Positions 48,896 to 57,543 of a stretch of DNA of 64,000 nt are shown piece after piece. The stretch is from Aquimarina sp. RZ0 (GTDB lineage: Bacteria > Bacteroidota > Bacteroidia > Flavobacteriales > Flavobacteriaceae), in NCBI RefSeq assembly GCF_008370685.1, contig NZ_VTZU01000032.1, positions 1 through 64,000 of the forward strand, written 5' to 3'. Under the pieces are notes generated by a model. The model saw nothing but the letters and a program-made list of their open reading frames with translations, was not told the origin of the DNA and ran no database searches. Positions within the stretch are counted from its first letter, which is position 1. Every line of letters begins with the position of its first letter. The translations under genes and the position numbers were made by a program.

Positions 48896-49942
48896 TTATA
48901 GATTCTCAATTACAGCATTGGCAACATCAGTCGTACTGGCTTTACCACCTAAATCTAAGGTAAGTACTCCCTGCTCGGTAGATTTGTCAATAGCTTTCAT
49001 GATGGAACCAGCAGCATGTTGCTCTCCTAAATGTTCAAGCATTAATGCGCCCGACCAGATCTGCCCATAAGGATTTGCAATATTTTTACCGGCGATATCA
49101 GGAGCTGATCCGTGAATAGGCTCAAACATAGAAGGGAACTCTTTTTCTGGATTGATATTACCACTACCACCTAATCCCAGGCTTCCCATCACAGCACCAC
49201 CAAGGTCACTGAGAATGTCTCCAAAAAGATTGGTAGTCAGTACGACATCAAAGATCTCTGGTTTTAATACAAAATTCGCAGTAGAGTTATCAATATACAT
49301 CTGATTATGTTCTACTTCTGGATATTGCTGTGCTACTTCCTTAATGATTCGATCCCAATAGGTGAGACTGTTGATTAACGTATTAGATTTAGTAATATGC
49401 GTTACTTTTTTTCTTCTGGTTTGGGCAAGTTTAAACGCATAATGTGCAATTCTTTCAGTACCTTTTCTGGTAAAAATACTCGTATCGACTCCCATTCCGC
49501 TTGCAGCATCTGGTAGATATTGATCTCCAATCTGAACAAATTCTCCTTCTGTGTTTTCTCGTATGATTACAAAATCGATATGCTTTTCTGTTCTCAATGG
49601 GCGTTGTACTCCAGGATAGGTGCGAACAGGTCTAAAATTTACATATTGTTCAAAACTAGTACGTACCTTAAACGTATAATCTTTGGCTGGTAATGTATCG
49701 TCAACTTCTGGTAGCCCTACAGATCCAAAATAAATAGCATCAAATTTTTGCAAAGTTTGCAATCCATTTTCGGGTAAAAACTTGTTGTTTTTTAGGTAGT
49801 AACCAGCGCCCCAGTCAAAGTATTCTGTGGTTATGGTAAAATTATGTTTTTTGGCAACTGCTTCCAGAACTTTTATGCCTTCGGGTACAATTTCGTTTCC
49901 TATGCCATCTCCGGGCACTACTGCAATGTTATACGTATTCAC
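48896..49942 (-). CDS. Tartrate dehydrogenase/D-malate dehydrogenase-type oxidative decarboxylase
   Basis: A 348-residue beta-hydroxyacid dehydrogenase of the isocitrate/isopropylmalate family. It closely resembles TtuC/DmlA: VVPGDGIGNEIVPEGIKVLE, FDWGAGYYLKNN, YFGSVGLPEVDDT and the catalytic RENTEGEF (Tyr replaced by Phe at the last position). The metal site follows as TNLFGDILSDLGG, and FEPIHGSAPDIAGKNIANPYG binds NAD. These enzymes oxidise and decarboxylate tartrate or D-malate. In this operon a four-carbon acid phosphate is a possible substrate, matching the kinase. It is the first structural gene after gntR. Confidence 0.9.
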   Translation of the reverse strand: MNTYNIAVVPGDGIGNEIVPEGIKVLEAVAKKHNFTITTEYFDWGAGYYLKNNKFLPENGLQTLQKFDAIYFGSVGLPEVDDTLPAKDYTFKVRTSFEQYVNFRPVRTYPGVQRPLRTEKHIDFVIIRENTEGEFVQIGDQYLPDAASGMGVDTSIFTRKGTERIAHYAFKLAQTRRKKVTHITKSNTLINSLTYWDRIIKEVAQQYPEVEHNQMYIDNSTANFVLKPEIFDVVLTTNLFGDILSDLGGAVMGSLGLGGSGNINPEKEFPSMFEPIHGSAPDIAGKNIANPYGQIWSGALMLEHLGEQHAAGSIMKAIDKSTEQGVLTLDLGGKASTTDVANAVIENL

Positions 49943-50001
49943 TTTTTTAATTTTATTGGTTGTGAGTTATGAGTGTAATTCTATACATCACAACGGGGTT
50001 C

Positions 50002-50631
50002 TTATTTATGTTGGTTGATTAATAATTCTCTTGATTTTCTAATATGCTCTCGTGCATATGATTCTGCATCTTCAGGATTTCCCATAGCTATGGCATTAAT
50101 GATTTTGAAGTGCTCTTCCATAGTTTCTTCAGGCGGCCTTACTAATCCGTGACCGATAACTTTGTCATGAATGCTGCTAAAGAAATAAATCTTATCAAGA
50201 GGCGCATTTCCTGTGAGTTTAATGAGTGATTTATGAAATCTCTCATCTGCCTTGGCATAGTTTATTGGGTTTATTTCTTTTTTATTTACAAAAGGTGTAA
50301 AACAATCTTTAAGTTGTCCGATAATTGAATAATCCTTCTGTTCTGCTAATAATCGTGCGGCCATACCTTCTAGCGCTTCTCTACAGAAATAAACATCAAT
50401 GATCTCTTTTTGATCTCTGCTTCGCACAAATATTCCTCTTCTGGGAATACTTTCTACTAGGTATTCGTTCTCGAGAGTGAGCAGTGCTTTCATCAAAGGA
50501 GTTCTGCTAACTCCTAATGATTCGGCTATTTTTTCTTGTATTATTTTTTCTCCAGGTTTTAGCTCTTCATTAATGATCATTTCTTTTAAGCGATCATAAA
50601 TAGGTTTGCTTAGATCTGTATATTCTATCAT
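50002..50631 (-). CDS. GntR-family regulator, FCD type
   Basis: A 209-residue repressor-like protein. The winged helix occupies residues 1-70 (MIEYTDLSKPIYDRLKEMI, then KIIQEKIAESLGVSRTPLM), and the FCD effector-binding domain follows (EALEGMAARLLAEQ; DERFHKSLIKLTGN; EHFKIINAIAMGNPEDAESYAREHI). A TTG codon 27 bases upstream could start a longer frame, but the ATG is chosen because family members begin there and a palindromic operator would otherwise fall inside the gene. It is the first gene of the operon and probably senses the four-carbon acid or its phosphate. Confidence 0.9.
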   Translation of the reverse strand: MIEYTDLSKPIYDRLKEMIINEELKPGEKIIQEKIAESLGVSRTPLMKALLTLENEYLVESIPRRGIFVRSRDQKEIIDVYFCREALEGMAARLLAEQKDYSIIGQLKDCFTPFVNKKEINPINYAKADERFHKSLIKLTGNAPLDKIYFFSSIHDKVIGHGLVRPPEETMEEHFKIINAIAMGNPEDAESYAREHIRKSRELLINQHK

Positions 50632-50646
50632 AAAAACAATATTGTT

Positions 50647-50660
50647 TTTTGTATACAAAA
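50647..50660. promoter_or_regulatory. Palindromic operator of the GntR regulator
   Basis: TTTTGTATACAAAA is a perfect 14-bp palindrome 16 bases upstream of the gntR start codon. It resembles the T-x-GTxxAC-x-A operators of FadR/FCD-type GntR proteins. A partial second site (AATATACAA) follows 5-13 bases further out. Autoregulation of the operon is inferred. Confidence 0.65.
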
Positions 50661-50776
50661 TGCAATATACAACTTTATTAAATGATTTAATGTGTTGAAA
50701 TAGTATATTTTATAAAAAGAATATTACAGAATACTTTAAGTATTTGTACATCTAAAGAGTGATTCACTTTTTCTAG

Positions 50777-50784
50777 TATCTTTG
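50777..50784 (+). promoter_or_regulatory. Probable -7 box of the ruvB promoter
   Basis: TATCTTTG matches TAnnTTTG exactly and is 39 bases from the ruvB ATG. No good TTTG lies at the expected distance upstream. Confidence 0.6.
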
Positions 50785-50822
50785 TTACTGATATAGCTGT
50801 TAATAAATGACCCGATAAAAGA

Positions 50823-51845
50823 ATGAATGAAAACCTGAATCCATCAAGTGAGAATTTTTCTAATGAAGAACTGGATATTGAAAGAGCATTAAGACCTCTT
50901 GCTTTCGAAGATTTTGCTGGACAGGATCAGGTACTAGAGAATCTCAAGATTTTTGTTCAAGCGGCAAATTTAAGAGATGAAGCATTGGATCATACGTTAT
51001 TTCATGGTCCACCGGGATTAGGTAAAACCACACTGGCTCATATTCTGGCTAATGAACTCGGTGTTGGTATTAAAGTTACTTCCGGGCCAGTACTAGACAA
51101 GCCAGGTGATTTGGCGGGATTATTGACTAATCTGGATGATAGAGATGTATTATTCATTGATGAGATTCATCGATTGAGTCCAATTGTAGAAGAATATTTG
51201 TATTCTGCAATGGAAGATTATAAAATTGATATTATGATTGAGAGTGGACCGAATGCCAGAACGGTACAGATTAATCTCAATCCTTTTACACTGATAGGAG
51301 CTACTACAAGATCAGGTTTGTTAACCGCTCCTATGCGTGCCCGATTCGGAATTCAGTCCAGATTACAATATTATACAACAGAGTTACTAGCTACTATTGT
51401 AGAAAGAAGTGCACATATACTTAATGTACCTATCTCTATGGAAGCTGCAATAGAAATTGCGGGAAGAAGTAGAGGAACTCCCAGGATAGCAAATGCATTA
51501 CTAAGGAGAGTGCGCGATTTTGCACAGATTAAAGGTAATGGTAAGATTGACATCGAGATTTCTAAATATGCACTCAAAGCTTTGAATGTAGATGCACATG
51601 GATTGGATGAGATGGATAATAAAATTTTACTGACATTGATTGATAAATTCAAAGGTGGTCCTGTTGGATTAACCACCATTGCTACTGCCGTAAGTGAAAG
51701 CCCAGAGACAATAGAAGAAGTATATGAACCTTTTTTGATTCAGCAAGGGTTTATTATGAGAACTCCACGTGGTCGTGAGGTCACCGAAGCAGCATATAAA
51801 CATTTAGGAAGAGTTAAAGGAGGAATCCAGGGAGGATTGTTTTAA
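50823..51845 (+). CDS. ruvB: Holliday junction branch-migration helicase RuvB
   Basis: A 340-residue AAA+ motor that drives branch migration with RuvA. The Walker A motif GPPGLGKT is at 62-69, Walker [11 protein letters not shown] follows near 105, and sensor 1 is in [11 protein letters not shown]; the arginine finger lies in PMRARFGI. The C-terminal winged helix domain includes [17 protein letters not shown]. Length is normal. In flavobacteria ruvB commonly follows the oxidase genes as I recall; here 10 kb of accessory genes lie between. It is probably co-transcribed with nothing, since a 100-bp repeat follows. Confidence 0.97.
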   Translation: MNENLNPSSENFSNEELDIERALRPLAFEDFAGQDQVLENLKIFVQAANLRDEALDHTLFHGPPGLGKTTLAHILANELGVGIKVTSGPVLDKPGDLAGLLTNLDDRDVLFIDEIHRLSPIVEEYLYSAMEDYKIDIMIESGPNARTVQINLNPFTLIGATTRSGLLTAPMRARFGIQSRLQYYTTELLATIVERSAHILNVPISMEAAIEIAGRSRGTPRIANALLRRVRDFAQIKGNGKIDIEISKYALKALNVDAHGLDEMDNKILLTLIDKFKGGPVGLTTIATAVSESPETIEEVYEPFLIQQGFIMRTPRGREVTEAAYKHLGRVKGGIQGGLF

Positions 51846-51905
51846 CAAGAAATAACACAATTTAAAAAAAGTTTTAAGAATAAAAGCGAATGATTCTTTT
51901 AGTAG

Positions 51906-52004
51906 TAAACTACCTCAGGGCAAGCCTGCGAGGCATTTATTGAAAAAAACATTTTGATTTCGAGGAAAGCCTCAGAGCATTTAAATCTCGAATATCGAGT
52001 CAAA
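51906..52004 (-). repeat. 100-bp three-hairpin repeat, copy C (inverted)
   Basis: It runs from TAAACTACCTCAGGGCAAGC to ATCGAGTCAAA and is the reverse complement of copies A and B with several substitutions. The paired arms CTCAGGGC/GCCTGCGAG and CGAGGAAAGCCTCAG are weaker than in the other copies. It lies between ruvB and the P450 gene. Confidence 0.82.
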
Positions 52005-52042
52005 GATTCGATGTTATTCCTAAAAACAATACATGTAAACAG

Positions 52043-53389
52043 ATGAAGTCTAAGGATACTATATATATGAATATTCCTAAAGTCTCATTTCTTCGTGTAT
52101 TAAAAAATGCTAAAAGAATTCTCAAAAACCCATTGCCATTTCATCATGAGAATTTTGAAAAACATGGAGATATTTTTGAAGTAAGTCTTGGTTTTGGAAA
52201 ATCAGCTCTATTTATACGAGATGCTGGTTTGGCAAAACATATGCTTCAGCATCATCATCGTAAATATCATAAATCTCCACTGCAGTCAAAAGACTTAGCA
52301 AGATATATAGGAAATGGACTTTTAACCTCAAATGGTGAGTATTGGTTAAAACAAAGAAGGCTAATTCAGCCTGCATTTTATAAAAAGAAGATTGATGGTA
52401 TTGCAGCTACGATACGAGAAACGATTAAAAAAGAATTAACACGAATTCAACCAGACCTGACCATAGATATCTACCCTTTAATGAATGATATAGCTTTTAA
52501 GGTAGTTGCCAAATCTTTATTTAGTTATACAGATACCGGGGATACTATTAGCAGGCTTCAGCAGATTACAGAAGAGGCACAACGATCTTTGATTCGGGAA
52601 ATCAGACAGCCTTATAAAAGATGGTGGTTTTATCTTAGTGGACAGATTAAAAATACACTGAGATTAACCAGTGAAGCGAGAGCTATGCTAAATCTAATTA
52701 TTGAAGAGAGAAAGAACTCGGGGAATACTTATGATGACCTTCTGGATATGTTGTTGGCTTCCAGGTATGATGACGGTAGCCAAATGAATAATGAACAATT
52801 AATAGATGAGATACTTATTCTTTTTGTGGCAGGTCATGAGACGACCTCTAATGCACTCACATTTACATTAGTATTACTGGCAATGCATCCAGAGATTCAG
52901 GAAAAAGTGTATAAAGAAGCGCTTGGGTTTGGAGCAGATGAAGTACCACTGATGGAGCAGTTTGCCAGAAGTAAATATACAATTCAGTGTATTGAAGAAG
53001 CGATGCGATTATATCCTCCTGTTTATTTTTCTGATCGTGTTGCCATTGAAAATGATAGTTATAGTGGCATACGATTAGCAAAAGGGATGACGGTTCTAAT
53101 CTCTTTTTATGAGATACATAGACATAATGATTTTTGGGAACGACCGGAGACTTTTGATCCTGACAGATTTCATCAAGATTATAAAAAAGAATATTCAGAT
53201 TGGTATTTTCCTTTTGGGGCAGGGCCTAGAATGTGTGTAGGCAGTAATTTTGCGATGTATGAAATGATTGTCACTGTTAGTGAATTGATTAAGAAATATC
53301 AAATAGCAACAGAGATAGAAGAAATTAATATAAAACCATTAATTACATTAAAACCAGTTGCCCCACTCTTAAAATTTACAACTAGATAG
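52043..53389 (+). CDS. Cytochrome P450
   Basis: A 448-residue soluble haem-thiolate monooxygenase. The I-helix oxygen-activation motif AGHETTSN, the K-helix ExxR in EEAMRLYPP, the PERF-like DPDRF and the haem loop FPFGAGPRMCVG (Cys398) are all present. There is no membrane anchor. Its sequence is closer to the CYP102/CYP4-like class than to classic bacterial CYPs, with a hydrophobic fatty substrate possible. No ferredoxin or reductase is adjacent, so redox partners must come from elsewhere. It starts a plus-strand run with the MscS and queG genes. Confidence 0.94.
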   Translation: MKSKDTIYMNIPKVSFLRVLKNAKRILKNPLPFHHENFEKHGDIFEVSLGFGKSALFIRDAGLAKHMLQHHHRKYHKSPLQSKDLARYIGNGLLTSNGEYWLKQRRLIQPAFYKKKIDGIAATIRETIKKELTRIQPDLTIDIYPLMNDIAFKVVAKSLFSYTDTGDTISRLQQITEEAQRSLIREIRQPYKRWWFYLSGQIKNTLRLTSEARAMLNLIIEERKNSGNTYDDLLDMLLASRYDDGSQMNNEQLIDEILILFVAGHETTSNALTFTLVLLAMHPEIQEKVYKEALGFGADEVPLMEQFARSKYTIQCIEEAMRLYPPVYFSDRVAIENDSYSGIRLAKGMTVLISFYEIHRHNDFWERPETFDPDRFHQDYKKEYSDWYFPFGAGPRMCVGSNFAMYEMIVTVSELIKKYQIATEIEEINIKPLITLKPVAPLLKFTTR

Positions 53390-53413
53390 ATCAATATTAT
53401 AAAAAACACGAAG

Positions 53414-53923
53414 ATGATACCCTATAAATTAGAAATATATACAGTTATCTTATTTACCCTTTTGTTGATTGTAAGATTTATATCCAAACAGATAATTAGA
53501 AAATTCAGTAAGGTGAGAGCTATAAATCCTAATAGGAGTAAAGCGATACTTAATTTTAGTTACCTCTTTATATACTTAATAACAATAGCAGTACTTGCTA
53601 TTATTTGGGGAGTTGATATTAAGGATTTTAGTGTTTTTATTTCTTCGGTATTAGCGGTTCTTGGGATTGCTTTTTTTGCACAGTGGTCTATATTATCTAA
53701 TCTTACAGCAAGTGCAATTTTATTCTTTAACCATCCAGTAAGAATCGGAGATAGAATTAAGGTTTTGGATAAAGATTTTGATTGGGTTGGAGAAGTAAAA
53801 GATATTACTAGTTTTTATCTTTTTATGCGTACTGATCGTGGAGAAAATATAACATTACCCACATCGCTGGTAATACAAAAAGGGATACAGATTATGAGTA
53901 AGGATATAAAAGAAGAAATATAA
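53414..53923 (+). CDS. Small MscS-family membrane protein
   Basis: A 169-residue membrane protein with three hydrophobic helices (about 7-25, 48-68, 72-95). The third shows the pore-helix pattern FISSVLAVLGIAFFAQWSILSNLTASAILF, here cited in part as AVLGIAFFAQWSILSNLTAS, of the MscS family. A short beta domain follows (RIGDRIKVLDKDFDWVGEV). The usual C-terminal alpha/beta cage is missing. A pressure-relief or modulatory role is possible. It lies 24 bases after the P450 stop, and its own stop codon abuts the queG start. Confidence 0.85.
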   Translation: MIPYKLEIYTVILFTLLLIVRFISKQIIRKFSKVRAINPNRSKAILNFSYLFIYLITIAVLAIIWGVDIKDFSVFISSVLAVLGIAFFAQWSILSNLTASAILFFNHPVRIGDRIKVLDKDFDWVGEVKDITSFYLFMRTDRGENITLPTSLVIQKGIQIMSKDIKEEI

Positions 53924-54850
53924 TTGACACTAAAATCTAAGTATACTAAAATTATAAAAGAGGAAGCCAGACGTCTTGGGTTTTTGTCCTGTGGTATTAG
54001 CAAAGCAGCATTTCTTGAAGAAGAAGCACCTCGGTTAGAGAAATGGTTGCAAAAAAATATGAACGGACAGATGTCTTACATGGAAAATCATTTTGATAAA
54101 CGTCTGGATCCAACACTTCTGGTAGAAGGGTCCAAAAGTGTAATATCATTATTATTAAATTATTTTCCTTCAGCATCTCAGAAAGACCCAGATGCTCCAA
54201 AAATTTCTAAGTATGCCTATGGTCATGATTATCATCACGTTATCAAAGGAAAACTTAAGCAGCTCCTGGAATTTATTTCTGAGGAAATCGGAGAAGTACA
54301 TGGAAGAGCTTTTGTAGATTCTGCACCAGTATTAGACAAAGCCTGGGCAGCAAAAAGTGGTTTGGGCTGGGTAGGTAAGAATAGTAATTTGATTACTCAA
54401 AAAGTTGGTTCTTACTATTTTATCGCAGAATTGATACTTGATTTAGAATTAGAATATGATACTCCTGTTACGGATCATTGTGGAACCTGTACTGCTTGTA
54501 TAGATGCTTGTCCTACTCAAGCCATTGTTGATCCTTATGTGGTAGATGGAAGTAAGTGTATTTCCTATTTTACCATCGAATTAAAAGATGAAATACCTGC
54601 AACTGTTCAAGGTAAATTTGATAATTGGATGTTTGGGTGCGATATATGTCAGGATGTATGCCCCTGGAATCGTTTCTCTAAGTCACATAACGAGCCATTA
54701 TTTGATCCTAATCCAGAATTATTGGAGATGACCCAAAAAGATTGGGAAGAGATTACGCAAGAAGTATTTTCTAAAGTATTTCAAAAATCTGCGGTAAAAA
54801 GAACTAAATTCTCTGGCTTAACCCGAAACATTCAATTTTTAAAAAAGTAG
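53924..54850 (+). CDS. queG: Epoxyqueuosine reductase
   Basis: A 308-residue cobalamin-dependent enzyme that makes queuosine in tRNA from epoxyqueuosine. The N-terminal domain starts [20 protein letters not shown], with catalytic Asp in [16 protein letters not shown]. Two [4Fe-4S] clusters are in [16 protein letters not shown] and [10 protein letters not shown]. The start codon is TTG immediately after the upstream stop (TAA-TTG). No ATG lies in a better place, and family members begin at this point. Gene coupling to the MscS gene is therefore tight. Confidence 0.94.
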   Translation: MTLKSKYTKIIKEEARRLGFLSCGISKAAFLEEEAPRLEKWLQKNMNGQMSYMENHFDKRLDPTLLVEGSKSVISLLLNYFPSASQKDPDAPKISKYAYGHDYHHVIKGKLKQLLEFISEEIGEVHGRAFVDSAPVLDKAWAAKSGLGWVGKNSNLITQKVGSYYFIAELILDLELEYDTPVTDHCGTCTACIDACPTQAIVDPYVVDGSKCISYFTIELKDEIPATVQGKFDNWMFGCDICQDVCPWNRFSKSHNEPLFDPNPELLEMTQKDWEEITQEVFSKVFQKSAVKRTKFSGLTRNIQFLKK

Positions 54851-55389
54851 TATTATAAGAAGGTTTTAATCTGAATTACTCATAAGAAAACAAAATATTG
54901 TTATATAAACAAAAATCAAAAGTTTTATATCGTTAAAGTAATACCTAATTTCTATGTTTAAATATTAGGTAATACCATTTATTGTTTGAAGTTGTGTAAA
55001 AGAAAATTTTGACTTTTTTATTCTGAAAACTAAAATAAAAAAGGATATTTTGTTCCAGTAAATTCAAATGATGACTGGTATAAAAAATAGGTAGCCCCAT
55101 ATTTGCAAGATTTACGTTAGAAATGGCAAGGTTAATTTCAGAAATATGTAAACTTTTGTACTACAGATGAAAGTATTCAGGTATTTCTCATAGAAATCTC
55201 GTTTAAATTTTAATATCTTACTCAGAGAAAATTAAAAAGTCCTTTTCAGATACCCTTAAATTCTGAAAAACAATTCAATAAACGAATTTATTTTACACCG
55301 ATCTTAGAAGTTTTTAGCAAAATTATTGTTAAATACTGTCGGATAAAGTGTTAATCAAAAAATACGCATTCAATAGTAAAGTCCTGAAT
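54851..55389. other. Intergenic region between queG and the trehalase gene
   Basis: About 540 bases of AT-rich DNA with no repeat copy, credible small gene or strong hairpin. It probably contains the trehalase promoter, but no clear TAnnTTTG box was found. Confidence 0.5.
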
Positions 55390-57327
55390 ATGAAACATTT
55401 TAAAACGTACTATTTCTTACTTTTCGTGATTCTTATAATGGATATAGGATGTAAAAACGAAGTGAAAATACCACAGTTGAGTCATCAGAAAGTTTTAGAA
55501 CAATTAATAATACAAGAAGATACAGATGGGGATAAAAAAATAACTATTGACGATAAAGGACCAAAGGAATTTGATTTCGCAGATGCTAGTGGAACAATTC
55601 ATTCACTAAAAGGAACCTATCATTTATCTAACCTGCTTCAGGAATTGGCGATTGCAGAAAAAGATAGTGCGATCTCTTTAGAGAGAATTACTGAATCGCC
55701 AAGTAATCGAATTTCAAGATTAATAAAAACCCGATATTGGGATAACCTCACCAGATCTGTAGATAAAAAAGGATTGTCAAAAATACTAGAGGATACAAAA
55801 TCTGATACAGATACTTTTAGAATATATGTACCTAATAAAGATCAGGAAGCACTTAGTTATTTCGAATCTATAAAAACTGACATTCCAACACTTAAGGTGG
55901 TAACATTACCTGAAGTTATTACGCCAGAATATGTTAAGAAACTAAACAGAAAACCAGGAATTTTAAACCTGGCTCACTATAAAGATGATCAGGGAGCTTA
56001 TCAGGCTACACCTTTTGTAGTTCCGGGAGGACGGTTTAACGAGATGTATGGTTGGGATAGTTACTTTGAGTCTGTGGGCTTATTAATTGACGGGCGAGCG
56101 GATCTGGCAATGGCAATGGCAGATAATTTTGGATATCAAATAGCACATTATGGCAAGATTCTTAATGCGAACAGAAGTTATTATTTGACCAGAACACAGC
56201 CGCCTTTTTTTAGTTCATTATTAAAAGAAATATATGAAAACAACTCACAACTTTCCAGAGAATGGCTGGCAAACAACTTGAGAATGGTAATCAAAGAATA
56301 TGAGACCGTATGGATGCAAAAAGGAGTGAGGCTCACAACTACCGGATTGAATCGGTTTTATGGAGAAGGAATAGGAATCCCACCAGAAACAGAAGAAGGA
56401 CATTTTGATTTTGTTCTGAATACATATGCAGAAAAACATCAACTTGATCTAATAGAGTTTACAGAAAAATACAACTCGGGAGTACTTATAGATAAAAAAC
56501 TAGACCTATACTTTACACACGATCGCTCTATGAGAGAAAGTGGTCACGATACATCAAACCGGCTGGATAATGTTTGTATAGACTTGAATACTGTTGGGAT
56601 TAATAGTCTCTTATATAAGTATGAAAAAGATATTGCCTACCTGATTAGAGAAGCGTTCGGGAATGAGTTTATGATGGGAGTTACAAAGCATACATCAGCG
56701 CAGTGGTTACGAAAAGCTGAAAGAAGAAAGGATCGCATGAATACATTAATGTGGAATCAGGAGAAAGGAACATTTTATGATTACAATATGGTTAAGAAAC
56801 AACAACAACCTATTACATCAGCAACTAATTATTATCCTCTTTGGGCAGGATTATGTACAGAGAAGCAGGCGGCACTATTAGTAAAGAGCTTATTCGACGA
56901 ATTGGTCCAAAAAGGAGGCATAGCAGGGACTACAGATATATCAGATAAGAGTACTCCTGATGCACCACAGCGGCAGTGGGATTACCCCAATGGATGGGCG
57001 CCACATCAAATGATGATCTGGAGAGGTTTACTTAACTATGGATATACAGAAGAAGCCAAAGAACTGATATATCGTTGGCTTTGGATGATTACTAAAAATG
57101 CGGTAGATTACAACGGTACGATTCCCGAAAAGTATGATGTAGTTGCCTGTACTCACAAAGTATATGCAGAATATGGTAACGTGGGGACAGAGTTTAACTA
57201 CATTACTCCCAGTGGTTTTGGATGGATGAATGCATCGTATCAACTAGGATTAAGTATTTTGAATGAGGATACTAAGAAAAAACTAGATAAAGGCGTAGAT
57301 CCTGATAAAATCTTCAGTAAAAAGTAG
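55390..57327 (+). CDS. Trehalase (GH37), fungal neutral-trehalase-like lipoprotein
   Basis: A 645-residue glycoside hydrolase that splits trehalose to glucose. The start is placed at MKHFKTYYFLLFVILIMDIGCKN, a lipoprotein signal with Cys21. A GTG 42 bases upstream would add 14 residues that break the signal. The mature N-terminus holds an EF-hand-like loop DTDGDKKITIDD (44-55). The two GH37 signatures follow: PGGRFNEMYGWDSYFE and QWDYPNGWAPHQMM. Much of the sequence, including the calcium loop, HYGKILNANRSYYLTRTQPP and GIGIPPETE, resembles yeast Nth1 as I recall it. Other bacterial trehalases (TreA/TreF) lack that N-terminal motif. Anchoring in the outer membrane or periplasm is inferred from the lipobox. 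Confidence 0.92.
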   Translation: MKHFKTYYFLLFVILIMDIGCKNEVKIPQLSHQKVLEQLIIQEDTDGDKKITIDDKGPKEFDFADASGTIHSLKGTYHLSNLLQELAIAEKDSAISLERITESPSNRISRLIKTRYWDNLTRSVDKKGLSKILEDTKSDTDTFRIYVPNKDQEALSYFESIKTDIPTLKVVTLPEVITPEYVKKLNRKPGILNLAHYKDDQGAYQATPFVVPGGRFNEMYGWDSYFESVGLLIDGRADLAMAMADNFGYQIAHYGKILNANRSYYLTRTQPPFFSSLLKEIYENNSQLSREWLANNLRMVIKEYETVWMQKGVRLTTTGLNRFYGEGIGIPPETEEGHFDFVLNTYAEKHQLDLIEFTEKYNSGVLIDKKLDLYFTHDRSMRESGHDTSNRLDNVCIDLNTVGINSLLYKYEKDIAYLIREAFGNEFMMGVTKHTSAQWLRKAERRKDRMNTLMWNQEKGTFYDYNMVKKQQQPITSATNYYPLWAGLCTEKQAALLVKSLFDELVQKGGIAGTTDISDKSTPDAPQRQWDYPNGWAPHQMMIWRGLLNYGYTEEAKELIYRWLWMITKNAVDYNGTIPEKYDVVACTHKVYAEYGNVGTEFNYITPSGFGWMNASYQLGLSILNEDTKKKLDKGVDPDKIFSKK

Positions 57328-57415
57328 AATACTTAGTGAATTTAGTATTGATTTTGTGAAATAAATAAAAGTTTTTAGAATTTTATTTTATTTAAAAGAT
57401 AACTGTCGTTTAGTT

Positions 57416-57444
57416 TTTGCATCTCGAATAGACTTGTACCTTTG
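57416..57444 (+). promoter_or_regulatory. Promoter of maeB
   Basis: TTTG (57416-57419), 17 bases, then TACCTTTG (57437-57444) is a good Bacteroidota promoter about 100 bases before the start codon. Confidence 0.8.
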
Positions 57445-57543
57445 TATAGGTTAGATGAAGTTCAAAAATATAAACGAATACAAATAAGTTCGTTTTATTT
57501 TTTGAAATTCATTTTATATTCACACATAATATATTGATTTAGT

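Noticed and set aside
49960..49993. TTGTGA/TCACAA inverted repeat between gntR and the dehydrogenase
   Set aside because: Six-base arms 22 bases apart do not match a known site type and are probable by chance in AT-rich DNA.
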